Origin: Enterococcus sp. DIV0660C
GTDB lineage: Bacteria > Bacillota > Bacilli > Lactobacillales > Enterococcaceae
Direction of reading: 5' to 3'
Assembly (NCBI RefSeq): GCF_017316125.1
Contig: NZ_JAFLWA010000010.1
Coordinates: 62,001-126,000 of the forward strand
Length of the DNA: 64,000 nt
Every line of letters starts with the position of its first letter. The first letter of the stretch is position 1. This document shows positions 20,477-28,242 of this stretch, piece after piece. Both the position numbers and the translations under genes were made by a program. The notes below the pieces were generated by a model. That model ran no database searches, was not told the origin of the DNA, and saw nothing but the letters and a program-made list of their open reading frames with translations.

Positions 20477-21778
20477 CTACTCAGTAATAATATCGTGTAC
20501 TAAAATTGGTTTTGTAGCTGAATCACTAATTTCAATGTTTTGATATAATAATTCGATAACTTGTGAAAGCTCTTCTGTATTACTATAAATAGTTAATAAT
20601 GATTCACCTTCTTGTACTGAATCACCAATTTTTTTGTGTAATTTCAAACCCACAGCATGATCAATTGCATCTTCTTTCGTTTTACGACCGGCCCCCAACA
20701 TCATTGCTGCGATACCTAACTCGTTAGCAACGATTTTAGAAACTAATCCAGCAGATCTTGCAGGAAGTTCTACTTGATGTCGCGCTGTCAGAAGTAATTC
20801 TGGTTTTTCAACTACTCGAATGTCTCCACCTTGATTTTGAATCATTTCTTTGAATTTTTCTAAGGCTTTACCAGAAGTTAAGGCTTCTTGTAGCATCACA
20901 CGCGCTTCTTCCACGGAATCAGCTTTCTTAGCTAAAACAACCATTTGACTACCTAATACGTAACACATTTCGATCAAGTCTTCTGGTCCATGTCCTTGTA
21001 ATGTTTCAATTGCTTCAACTACTTCTAAACTATTTCCGATGGCTTCCCCTAATGGCTCAGACATATCAGAAATCACTGCTATTGTCTGACGATTAGCAAG
21101 TTTGCCAATACTTGTCATTGTTTTTGCTAAGCGTCTCGCATCTTCAATGTTTTTCATGAAAGCTCCGTCACCAGTTGTTACATCTAGAACAATTGCATCC
21201 GCACCAGCTGCAATTTTCTTACTCATAATTGAACTAGCAATTAAAGGAATTGAATCAACAGTCGCCGTTACGTCACGTAAAGCATATAGTTTTTTATCTG
21301 CTGGCGCTAAATTTCCTGATTGTCCAATAACAGCAACTTGACTTTCATTGACAATCCGAATAAATTCTTCGTCAGAAAGTTCAATTTTGAATCCAGGAAT
21401 CGCCTCTAATTTATCTAACGTTCCACCAGTATATCCAAGCCCACGTCCTGACATTTTTGCTACAGTCACGCCCACACTTGCAACTAACGGCGCTAAGATC
21501 AAAGTTGTCGTATCTCCAACTCCACCAGTAGAATGTTTATCAACTTTAATACCATTCAAAGAACTAAGGTCGATCACGTCACCAGAATTTGCCATTGCTA
21601 AAGTCATATTTGTAATTTCTTCATCAGTCATATCTTGATAAAAGATTGTCATCAATAATGCGCTGAGCTGATAATCCGGAATTTGATTGTCTGTATAATT
21701 AGTAATTATGTAATCAATCTCATCCTTTGTTAAGGTTTTTCCATCCCTCTTTTTTTCAATCAAATCTACCATTCGCAT
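20477..21778 (-). CDS. pdp: Pyrimidine-nucleoside phosphorylase
   Basis: The enzyme phosphorolyses uridine, deoxyuridine and thymidine to base plus (deoxy)ribose 1-phosphate. The 433-residue protein contains the family motif [20 protein letters not shown] and the phosphate site KHSTGGVGD. The first ATG has AGGAGG eight bases upstream; a second ATG two codons later is less well placed. It is first in pdp-deoC-cdd-bmpA-nupABC, downstream of a promoter with an operator-like palindrome. Confidence 0.97.
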   Translation of the reverse strand: MRMVDLIEKKRDGKTLTKDEIDYIITNYTDNQIPDYQLSALLMTIFYQDMTDEEITNMTLAMANSGDVIDLSSLNGIKVDKHSTGGVGDTTTLILAPLVASVGVTVAKMSGRGLGYTGGTLDKLEAIPGFKIELSDEEFIRIVNESQVAVIGQSGNLAPADKKLYALRDVTATVDSIPLIASSIMSKKIAAGADAIVLDVTTGDGAFMKNIEDARRLAKTMTSIGKLANRQTIAVISDMSEPLGEAIGNSLEVVEAIETLQGHGPEDLIEMCYVLGSQMVVLAKKADSVEEARVMLQEALTSGKALEKFKEMIQNQGGDIRVVEKPELLLTARHQVELPARSAGLVSKIVANELGIAAMMLGAGRKTKEDAIDHAVGLKLHKKIGDSVQEGESLLTIYSNTEELSQVIELLYQNIEISDSATKPILVHDIITE

Positions 21779-21806
21779 CGCTTGATCCTCCTAGCCTTCA
21801 TTCGGT

Positions 21807-21834
21807 ATTATACATTATTTTCATAAAAGGTAAA
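21807..21834 (-). promoter_or_regulatory. Promoter of the pdp-deoC-cdd-bmpA-nup operon
   Basis: On the minus strand a perfect TATAAT (21807-21812) lies 16 bases from TTTACC (21829-21834). The weak -35 sequence suggests an activatable or tightly controlled promoter. The 22-bp palindrome lies just upstream of the -35. Confidence 0.7.
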
Positions 21835-21838
21835 CCAC

Positions 21839-21860
21839 TTTAGTAAACTGGTTTACTAAA
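21839..21860. promoter_or_regulatory. Perfect palindromic operator upstream of pdp
   Basis: TTTAGTAAAC and GTTTACTAAA are exact inverted repeats separated by TG. GTAAAC/GTTTAC half-sites are typical of LacI-family repressors. The LacI-type gene ends 59 bp further upstream, so it is the obvious candidate to bind here (inference). Confidence 0.7.
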
Positions 21861-21885
21861 AACGCAAAAGGCTTTACCCTGCATT

Positions 21886-21899
21886 TGTAAACACTTACA
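21886..21899. promoter_or_regulatory. Candidate catabolite-responsive element (cre)
   Basis: On the minus strand TGTAAGTGTTTACA matches the cre consensus TGWNANCGNTNWCA with one mismatch (the central C is T). It lies about 55 bp upstream of the -35 box, so it could serve CcpA control of nucleoside use. Confidence 0.45.
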
Positions 21900-21918
21900 T
21901 AAGCAATATAACGCCCAC

Positions 21919-22935
21919 TTAGCTATTTGTCAATGCTTTTACGCTCTCACGAATAATTAATTTTGTCTCGAAGACTTTGTTCGGAACTTTGCGTTGAGGG
22001 AATTCAATTGTATCGATTAGAAAACGAGCTGCATAAAATCCAATATCAAAACTAGGTTGTTGTACAGTTGTTAATTGTGGAATCATGTACTCAGATAATT
22101 TTAATCCATCAAAGCCAATAACTGAAATGTCATCAGGAATTGTCTTGCCCATTTCATGAATGGCCTGATAACAACCAATTGCCATTGCATCATTTCCACA
22201 AAAAATTGCTGTAATATCTTTGTGTTCCAATAATTTTTTAGTCGCATCGTATCCACCTTGAACCGTTAATTCGCCATGCTCAACGAATTTCCCATTAAAT
22301 GGTAGTCCATGATCTTTTAGTGCATGTCGGTAACCATTGAAACGCTCTTCTAGTTGATAATAGCCAGTTGTTTCTTTTAACATACCGATTTTTGTGTGTC
22401 CTTGTTTGATAAATAGTGAAACAGCTTGATACGCTCCCTCATATTCTTTGACAATTAAACGACCACTATCTCGACGGTTTAAGCCACGATCAATCAAAAT
22501 AATCGGCATATTTTTATAAAATCCACTGTCTAGCGCATAGGCCTCTGGTAAAACGTTTGGCGTAGCTAATAAAATCCCATCCACTGAACGATGCGCCAAC
22601 TCACGTAAATATTTGATTTCATTTTCTTGTTTGTGTCTTGAATTACACAACATAATTATATATCCAAGTGGATTTAAATAGCTTTCGACACCTTCAATTA
22701 GTTTCGAGAAAAAAAAGTCTGTTACATCTGGAACAATCATTCCAATTGTTTTTGAATGTCGGTTGATTACATTTGAAGCAAAATAATCTGGCTTATAATG
22801 ATGTTCATTGACAATATTCAAAACTTTTTTTCTAGTTTTGTCACTAAAGCGACTACCTTTATTATTCAAAATTTGCGAAACAGTTGTAACTGATACACCA
22901 GCCATCTCCGCAATATCTCTAATTGTTAACTTCAC
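21919..22935 (-). CDS. LacI-family transcriptional regulator
   Basis: The 338-residue protein has the LacI helix-turn-helix at the N-terminus (IRDIAEMAGVSVTTVSQILNNKG), the hinge helix, and a periplasmic-binding-protein-like sensor domain most like those of ribose-type regulators (IGMIVPDVTDFFFS). It starts at GTG behind GAGGAGGAG. It is transcribed toward the pdp operon, 140 bp away, whose promoter carries a LacI-type palindrome. I infer that it controls nucleoside or (deoxy)ribose use; the effector is unknown. Confidence 0.9.
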   Translation of the reverse strand: MKLTIRDIAEMAGVSVTTVSQILNNKGSRFSDKTRKKVLNIVNEHHYKPDYFASNVINRHSKTIGMIVPDVTDFFFSKLIEGVESYLNPLGYIIMLCNSRHKQENEIKYLRELAHRSVDGILLATPNVLPEAYALDSGFYKNMPIILIDRGLNRRDSGRLIVKEYEGAYQAVSLFIKQGHTKIGMLKETTGYYQLEERFNGYRHALKDHGLPFNGKFVEHGELTVQGGYDATKKLLEHKDITAIFCGNDAMAIGCYQAIHEMGKTIPDDISVIGFDGLKLSEYMIPQLTTVQQPSFDIGFYAARFLIDTIEFPQRKVPNKVFETKLIIRESVKALTNS

Positions 22936-23039
22936 TTTTTCTCCTCCTCAACTTGAACTTTTAATCAGTGTAACAAAACCTTTTCTAAAAAAATAGTTAA
23001 TTGATAGCACTTTCTTAAAATGAAAATAATTTTTGGACA

Positions 23040-23083
23040 AAAAAATTGCAAGGAATATTCGAAAGTTGAATGTCCCTTGCAAT
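23040..23083 (-). terminator. Terminator after the rsmC-like gene
   Basis: ATTGCAAGG (23045-23053) pairs with CCTTGCAAT (23075-23083) and is followed on the minus strand by seven Ts. It separates the methyltransferase from the LacI-type gene. Confidence 0.8.
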
Positions 23084-23101
23084 AATAATCGATAACCAAA
23101 C

Positions 23102-23707
23102 TTATTCTTTTACACTTTTAATAATGTAATAACCTTTATCTTTGGTAACAATTGTTGCGTTACCAAAAGTTTCTTCCATTTTCTTTTGTGCGCTTGGTGC
23201 GCCTTGTTTTTTCTGGATGACAATTGTTAGCGTTCCACCAGTTTCTAAGAGCGGATAGGCACCTGTCAATATTTCGTGAACAACTTTTTTTCCAGCACGA
23301 ATAGGTGGATTGCTAATAATCGCTGCATATTTTTCTTGATGCACGTTTTCGTAAATATTTGATTGATGAATGTCCACGTTCGCCAGTTGATTACGATTCG
23401 CATTTCCTTGTGCTAATTCCACTGCACGTAAATTAATGTCTACCATTTCAACCATACGTTGGCTGGCATATGCAATGGCTAATCCAATGGGTCCATAACC
23501 ACAGCCAACATCTAAGACGTTTCCTTTAGCTGGGATTTCTTGCCAATCAAACGCGTCGATTAACACACGCGAACCATAGTCCACCGTTTCACGTGAAAAT
23601 ACGCCAGCATCTGTCACAAAGTGAAATAATTTCCCTTTTAATTCAAACGACCATTGCTCAAAGTCATGGGCAACATTGGGACGCTCTGTATAATAATGAT
23701 CTGTCAT
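23102..23707 (-). CDS. RsmC-like class I rRNA/DNA methyltransferase
   Basis: The 201-residue protein is an S-adenosylmethionine-dependent methyltransferase of the RsmC/YbxB type, probably acting on a guanine of 16S rRNA. It has the SAM motif VLDVGCGYGPIGL near residues 55-70 and the catalytic SNPPIRAG motif. I start at MTDHYYTERPNVAHD because AAGG lies nine bases upstream; eleven more in-frame codons are open. It is monocistronic. Confidence 0.85.
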   Translation of the reverse strand: MTDHYYTERPNVAHDFEQWSFELKGKLFHFVTDAGVFSRETVDYGSRVLIDAFDWQEIPAKGNVLDVGCGYGPIGLAIAYASQRMVEMVDINLRAVELAQGNANRNQLANVDIHQSNIYENVHQEKYAAIISNPPIRAGKKVVHEILTGAYPLLETGGTLTIVIQKKQGAPSAQKKMEETFGNATIVTKDKGYYIIKSVKE

Positions 23708-23915
23708 CTTTTCCATCCTTCTTCTGTCTTTGCTGTACATAGTCTACCGTTTTCATTGAAAACAAACAAGCGCTCTTTCGTTTCAAGTTTCTTTGTTTCA
23801 GCTGTTTCTTTCTTTGATTTTAACAAATCAAACTGATAGGTTAAAGCTATGTTTCTAAATTCGTGAAAAAGTCTCTTCATTCCCTTTATAAGAGGTAGGG
23901 TTTAACACTATTTTA

Positions 23916-23924
23916 TGTTAGAAT
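23916..23924 (+). promoter_or_regulatory. Possible extended -10 promoter of coaA
   Basis: TG-T-TAGAAT forms an extended -10 element about 36 bp before coaA. No good -35 is visible. Confidence 0.35.
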
Positions 23925-23959
23925 AAATCCATTGACGGGAGAGAACGCAGGAGGCTATT

Positions 23960-24883
23960 ATGAACGACCCAATGAACTACTATCGTATTGCAAGGGAAGA
24001 ATGGCAAGAATTTTATCGTAATGGACAAGCACCACTGACACAAGCGGAACTAGACAGTATCAAAAGCTTGAATGATCGAATCTCGATGCAAGATGTTCAA
24101 GATATTTATGTTCCTTTAACGCACCTCATTCATCTTTATATGAAAGAATTCGAATCTTTATCATTAAGTAAAGGACTCTTTCTCCATAAATATGTACCTG
24201 TGTCACCTTTCATTATTGGAATTGCAGGGAGTGTTGCTGTCGGAAAAAGTACAACTGCACGCTTGTTACAAACGATTTTGTCGCGTACGTTAAAACGACG
24301 GAACGTTCAATTGATTACGACTGATGGTTTTTTGTATCCTAATAAGGTCTTGCGTGAAAAAGGAATCATGGATCGTAAAGGATTTCCTGAAAGCTATGAT
24401 ATGGAAATGCTAATTGATTTTTTAAATCAAGTGAAGTCCGGAAAAGATGAGCTGAAAGTTCCAATTTACTCTCATGATGTTTATGACATTATTCCTGACG
24501 AGTATGAAGTCATCCAGCAACCAGATATCTTAATAGTTGAAGGAATCAATACCTTACAACTCCCAGCTAACCAACAAATTTATGTTAGTGACTTTTTTGA
24601 TTTTTCTGTTTTTGTTGATGCTGAACCTGATTTGATTGAAAAATGGTATCTTGATCGTTTTGCAGCGCTGTTAGACACAGCTTTTCAAAATCCTGAGAAT
24701 TATTATTATCGTTTTGCAATCGGTAATCGTGAAGATGCCTTTAAAATGGCTAAAGAAGTCTGGAAAAATGTGAATTTGAAAAATTTAGAGGAATATATCT
24801 TGCCTACACGTGGTAGAGCGGATATAATTCTCCATAAAACTGAAAATCATATCATTGATTCGATTTTCATGCGCAAATATTAG
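23960..24883 (+). CDS. coaA: Type I pantothenate kinase
   Basis: CoaA phosphorylates pantothenate, the first committed step of coenzyme A synthesis. The 307-residue protein starts MNDPMNYYRIAREEW behind AGGAGGCTATT and has the P-loop GSVAVGKSTTARLL near residue 90, TTDGFLYPN, and ILIVEGINTL, all typical of the bacterial type I enzyme that is feedback-inhibited by CoA. It ends 57 bp before guaA. Confidence 0.97.
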   Translation: MNDPMNYYRIAREEWQEFYRNGQAPLTQAELDSIKSLNDRISMQDVQDIYVPLTHLIHLYMKEFESLSLSKGLFLHKYVPVSPFIIGIAGSVAVGKSTTARLLQTILSRTLKRRNVQLITTDGFLYPNKVLREKGIMDRKGFPESYDMEMLIDFLNQVKSGKDELKVPIYSHDVYDIIPDEYEVIQQPDILIVEGINTLQLPANQQIYVSDFFDFSVFVDAEPDLIEKWYLDRFAALLDTAFQNPENYYYRFAIGNREDAFKMAKEVWKNVNLKNLEEYILPTRGRADIILHKTENHIIDSIFMRKY

Positions 24884-24889
24884 CATTTT

Positions 24890-24908
24890 AAAATAGTAAA
24901 ACTATTTT
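24890..24908 (+). repeat. AT-rich hairpin between coaA and guaA
   Basis: AAAATAGT and ACTATTTT form a perfect 8-bp stem with a 3-nt loop. It is too weak to be a confident terminator. No purine riboswitch core is visible in this 57-bp spacer. Confidence 0.35.
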
Positions 24909-24940
24909 GAGATAAATTTAAATGGATAGGGGTAATAAAT

Positions 24941-26506
24941 GTGACAAACGTTGCCGATATGACGAACGTTGAAAAGATTATCGTATTAGATTATGGTAGC
25001 CAGTATAATCAATTGATTACACGACGCATCCGTGATCTAGGAGTCTTTTCTGAATTATTGAGCCACCGAATTACTGCAGAAGAAGTTAAAGCTATGAATC
25101 CAAAAGGAATTATCCTTTCTGGTGGACCAAACAGTGTTTATGACGAAGGTGCTTTTAGCATTGATCCTGAGATTTTCAATTTAGGTATACCTGTATTAGG
25201 AATTTGTTACGGAATGCAGTTAATTACGTACAATCTTGGTGGGAAAGTTGAACCTGCTAAAAACCGTGAATACGGAAAAGCTTTATTGGAAGTTACAACA
25301 GATGATGCTGTGTTATTTAGTGATACACCAAAAGAACAGACTGTTTGGATGAGTCATGGTGACCTCGTAACAAAAGTTCCCGAAGGTTTTGAAATCGTTG
25401 GTACAAGTAAAGACTGTCCTATCGCATCGATTCAAGATACTACGCGTAACTTTTATGGAATCCAATTCCATGCTGAAGTGCGTCATTCTGAATACGGAAT
25501 CGAATTATTACGTCACTTTGCATTCGATGTCTGCCACTGCCAAGGTGATTGGTCAATGGATAGCTTTATTGATATGCAAGTTGAAAAAATCCGTGAACAA
25601 GTTGGCGACAAAAAAGTTTTACTTGGCCTTTCTGGCGGAGTCGATTCTAGTGTTGTCGGTGTTCTTTTACAAAAAGCAATTGGTGACCAATTAACATCAA
25701 TCTTTGTTGACCACGGTTTGTTACGTAAAAACGAAGCAGATCAAGTAATGGAAAGCTTAGGTGGAAAATTTGGCTTAAATATCATTAAAGTAGATGCACG
25801 TGAACGTTTCTTAAACAAACTAAAAGGTGTTTCTGATCCTGAGCAAAAACGTAAAATCATTGGGAATGAATTTGTTTATGTTTTTGATGATGAAGCAACC
25901 AAATTGGCTGGCGAAGAAGGTATTTCTTTCTTAGCGCAAGGAACACTTTATACTGATGTTATCGAGAGTGGAACTGAAACAGCTCAAACAATCAAATCTC
26001 ACCACAATGTTGGTGGGTTACCTGAAGATATGCAATTTGAATTAATTGAACCTCTGAATACACTCTTCAAAGATGAAGTACGTGAATTAGGTACTCAACT
26101 TGGAATGCCTGACTCTATCGTTTGGCGCCAACCATTCCCTGGACCTGGTCTTGGTATCCGTGTCTTAGGTGAAATTAGCGAAGAAAAATTAGAAATCGTT
26201 CGTGAATCAGATGCTATCTTGCGTGAAGAAATTGCAGCAGCTGGACTTGACCGTGATATCTGGCAATACTTTACTGTCTTACCTGGCATCCGTTCAGTTG
26301 GTGTTATGGGTGATGGACGTACGTATGATTACACAGTCGGTATCCGTGCCGTTACTTCAATTGACGGAATGACAGCTGACTTTGCTCGTATTCCTTGGGA
26401 TGTCTTACAAAAAATCTCTGTCCGCATCGTAAATGAAGTCGCACACGTAAACCGTATTGTGTACGATATTACTTCTAAGCCACCTGCAACTGTGGAGTGG
26501 GAATAA
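24941..26506 (+). CDS. guaA: GMP synthase (glutamine-hydrolysing)
   Basis: GuaA aminates XMP to GMP. The 521-residue protein has the class I glutamine amidotransferase domain (GICYGMQ with the catalytic Cys, and FHAEV), the ATP-pyrophosphatase P-loop LSGGVDSS and the dimerisation domain ending PPATVEWE. I take GTG as start, eight bases after AGGGG; the ATG overlapping it is followed at once by TGA and cannot be used. It ends at a strong terminator. Confidence 0.97.
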   Translation: MTNVADMTNVEKIIVLDYGSQYNQLITRRIRDLGVFSELLSHRITAEEVKAMNPKGIILSGGPNSVYDEGAFSIDPEIFNLGIPVLGICYGMQLITYNLGGKVEPAKNREYGKALLEVTTDDAVLFSDTPKEQTVWMSHGDLVTKVPEGFEIVGTSKDCPIASIQDTTRNFYGIQFHAEVRHSEYGIELLRHFAFDVCHCQGDWSMDSFIDMQVEKIREQVGDKKVLLGLSGGVDSSVVGVLLQKAIGDQLTSIFVDHGLLRKNEADQVMESLGGKFGLNIIKVDARERFLNKLKGVSDPEQKRKIIGNEFVYVFDDEATKLAGEEGISFLAQGTLYTDVIESGTETAQTIKSHHNVGGLPEDMQFELIEPLNTLFKDEVRELGTQLGMPDSIVWRQPFPGPGLGIRVLGEISEEKLEIVRESDAILREEIAAAGLDRDIWQYFTVLPGIRSVGVMGDGRTYDYTVGIRAVTSIDGMTADFARIPWDVLQKISVRIVNEVAHVNRIVYDITSKPPATVEWE

Positions 26507-26510
26507 AAAA

Positions 26511-26560
26511 AGAAACCGCTAGAAATGCCTAATTTATAGGTTTTCTAGCGGTTTTCTTTT
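26511..26560. terminator. Bidirectional terminator between guaA and the peptide island
   Basis: A 14-bp stem (about 26512-26525 with 26542-26555; core CCGCTAGAAA) is flanked by A and T runs. It ends guaA on the plus strand and probably the four-gene minus-strand unit as well. Confidence 0.88.
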
Positions 26561-26610
26561 ATTGTGGTTACAGTATTCAACTATTTTTTATTTTTACCCC
26601 TGTTCTCGAA

Positions 26611-26778
26611 CTATTTTTTTATAGTACTACTAAGTAGGAAAATAAAATTTACGATAAGCCAACCAATTATAAAAATATCTTGTGGATGCATTTCATTGAA
26701 ATTCGAGATTAACCAATAGATGGCCAATATAAAATTACAAATCCCAACAAAAAATATTAATTTAGATTTTTTTTCCAG
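26611..26778 (-). CDS. Small hydrophobic protein, CTG start (possible immunity protein)
   Basis: A 55-codon frame encodes two hydrophobic stretches, LIFFVGICNFILAIYWLI and IFIIGWLIVNFIFLL, joined by a short polar loop NFNEMHPQD, and ends STIKK. It has no ATG, GTG or TTG near its 5' end; CTG at 26778 lies nine bases after AGAAGG, and an in-frame stop lies just upstream. It begins 27 bp after the thioredoxin-like gene in the same direction. Small two-helix proteins at the end of bacteriocin operons are often immunity proteins; here that is inference. Confidence 0.6.
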   Translation of the reverse strand: MEKKSKLIFFVGICNFILAIYWLISNFNEMHPQDIFIIGWLIVNFIFLLSSTIKK

Positions 26779-26805
26779 AGTCTACACCTTCTCTAACCAA
26801 CAGTT

Positions 26806-27237
26806 TTATTCGTACGCTAAAAACTTTTCAATCTCACTTTTATTAGTAGAGCCTTCTAATTTCTCGTCTATCTTTCCTTTTTTCATATAAAGAATTGTTG
26901 GTACTATCTTTACGTTTAAATTATTTAATTCTTTTACAAGTTTGTCTTGATTTTCCTTACGGGCATTATCAGTGTTATAATAAAATACTTTTTGTCTTTT
27001 TTTTATTAAAACAGATCTTAATTTGGGGAGAAATTCCTGACATTCTTCACATGTAGGTCTACCAATATAAATGTATCCAGTATCGGTATTATCAATTAGC
27101 TTTTGAATTTGATTACTATTTATACTATTCAAGGGATTGAAATTTTTTTCTTTTTGATTAGCGTAAAAATATGTTTCACCACTCATTAAAATAATAACAA
27201 ACAATAAGAAAATAATCTTTTTCTTCTTTCCTATCAC
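26806..27237 (-). CDS. Membrane-anchored thioredoxin-like protein (bacteriocin accessory type)
   Basis: The 143-residue protein has a basic N-terminus and one membrane segment (about residues 8-26), then a thioredoxin fold outside the membrane. The redox motif is GRPTCEECQEF (Cys63, Cys66) and the cis-proline is in VPTILY (Pro113). YIGRPTC resembles the Bta/PedC accessory proteins that help form disulfides in class IIa bacteriocins. Start is GTG behind GGGAGAG. It lies 20 bp downstream of a precursor with seven cysteines, which fits an oxidase or isomerase role. Confidence 0.85.
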   Translation of the reverse strand: MIGKKKKIIFLLFVIILMSGETYFYANQKEKNFNPLNSINSNQIQKLIDNTDTGYIYIGRPTCEECQEFLPKLRSVLIKKRQKVFYYNTDNARKENQDKLVKELNNLNVKIVPTILYMKKGKIDEKLEGSTNKSEIEKFLAYE

Positions 27238-27257
27238 AATTTAACCACTCTCCCTCA

Positions 27258-28061
27258 TTATAATTTAAAACAAGCAATGACCCCACCAATATCTGCAGCG
27301 CCTATTGTACAAACACCTGCTATACAAGCTGCACAAATCGGTGCAACAGCTGGACATGCTGCAATGCAAGTTCCTGCAATCAAATATGCTATTGTTCCGT
27401 TTATTCCTGCGATTGCCGCTATACATCCTGCGATTGCTCCGATACCTCTAGTATTTACATTTTTACTTTCTTTCACACTTTGTTTAAGACTGAACAAGCC
27501 TTCTTTTAATTTAGAATTACTTATATAATCTATATCCGTATTTTGAGTGCTAACTTTTTTACCTTCAATGTAAGTATCAATAACAAACTTATTTACTTGA
27601 TTTTTTGTGATTAAACTTTCTGAATAAGTTACTACATTTTCATTTTTATCAAATACTACTGTTAAATTACTAAAGTAACTGTATTCTTTCCCTTCTATTG
27701 GTACAGAGATGGACTTATAATTTGTCTCTTCTTCATCTATAGATAAAAATTTTGAGTCATTCCAAAGTAAATTAATATTTTGTCCATTAAGAATTAGTTT
27801 TTTTTCTTTGATAGAATTTAATGTGTTATTTTTCATCGTCTCAATAACTGTTGGACTAGTAATTTCTTGTGATTGAGACGCAATCGATTGCATTTTATCA
27901 AAAGATTTATTTACATTTTCAGGGTTGTTTACTTCAGTCTCTTTAGGTTGACTATCTGTTTCAGCATATACAATATTAGTCACTGCGGGGGATACTAATG
28001 TTAACAACATACTTAGCAACATTATTTTTATAATTTTTTCTAGGTTGAAATTTCTCATCAT
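27258..28061 (-). CDS. Secreted precursor with Cys-rich C-terminal domain (putative bacteriocin)
   Basis: I do not recognise a named family for this 267-residue protein. It has a Sec signal peptide with a likely cut after VYA (residue 33), then a polar domain with no cysteine (about 34-200). The C-terminal segment (about 204-267) is rich in Gly, Ala and Ile and holds all seven cysteines (213, 232, 236, 243, 246, 251, 264). The layout recalls halocin C8, where an N-terminal immunity part precedes a cysteine-rich hydrophobic toxin. Start ATG follows GGAGGG by eight bases. Its operon includes a CxxC protein and a small membrane protein. Confidence 0.7.
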   Translation of the reverse strand: MMRNFNLEKIIKIMLLSMLLTLVSPAVTNIVYAETDSQPKETEVNNPENVNKSFDKMQSIASQSQEITSPTVIETMKNNTLNSIKEKKLILNGQNINLLWNDSKFLSIDEEETNYKSISVPIEGKEYSYFSNLTVVFDKNENVVTYSESLITKNQVNKFVIDTYIEGKKVSTQNTDIDYISNSKLKEGLFSLKQSVKESKNVNTRGIGAIAGCIAAIAGINGTIAYLIAGTCIAACPAVAPICAACIAGVCTIGAADIGGVIACFKL

Positions 28062-28089
28062 GATATTTTCCCTCCGATTTCTTTCTACT

Positions 28090-28140
28090 TTTTACTTCTC
28101 AATTTTTTGTGGTGGCTCAATTTCCCATGTATATGGATTC
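28090..28140 (-). CDS. 16-residue open reading frame, MNPYTWEIEPPQKIEK
   Basis: This very short frame has a consensus ribosome binding site GGAGGAAATAATT directly before its ATG and ends 28 bp upstream of the Cys-rich precursor. The product is polar, with a tryptophan and a Pro-Pro pair, and has no signal peptide. It lies between the precursor and the divergent Rgg-type regulator. Candidate roles are a signalling peptide, a modified peptide precursor or a leader peptide; none is proven. Confidence 0.6.
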
Positions 28141-28193
28141 ATAATTATTTCCTCCTTTTTTCATTTTTTCAAAATTAGTTTATTATTAATTCT

Positions 28194-28213
28194 TATTCAT
28201 GTGTTAAAATGAA
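28194..28213. promoter_or_regulatory. Inverted repeat in the divergent Rgg/precursor promoter region
   Basis: TTCAT and ATGAA are separated by 10 bp. The repeat lies between the regulator (start 28243) and the 16-residue frame (start 28140), where an autoregulatory site would be expected. The right side also contains TAAAAT, a possible -10 of the regulator. Confidence 0.35.
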
Positions 28214-28242
28214 CAAAAATGCGTCTGTTTTAGGAGGTATCT

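Noticed and set aside
22990-23020. cre-like TGATAGCACTTTCT upstream of the LacI-type gene
   Set aside because: At least two mismatches to the consensus, including the central CG.
23585-23600. GTTTCACGTGAAA inside the rsmC-like gene as a parS site
   Set aside because: 13 of 16 positions match; it lies about 36 kb from the origin inside a coding region, so it is weaker than the two intergenic sites.
24939-24944. ATG overlapping the guaA start
   Set aside because: It is followed immediately by TGA, so only GTG at 24941 can open the gene.
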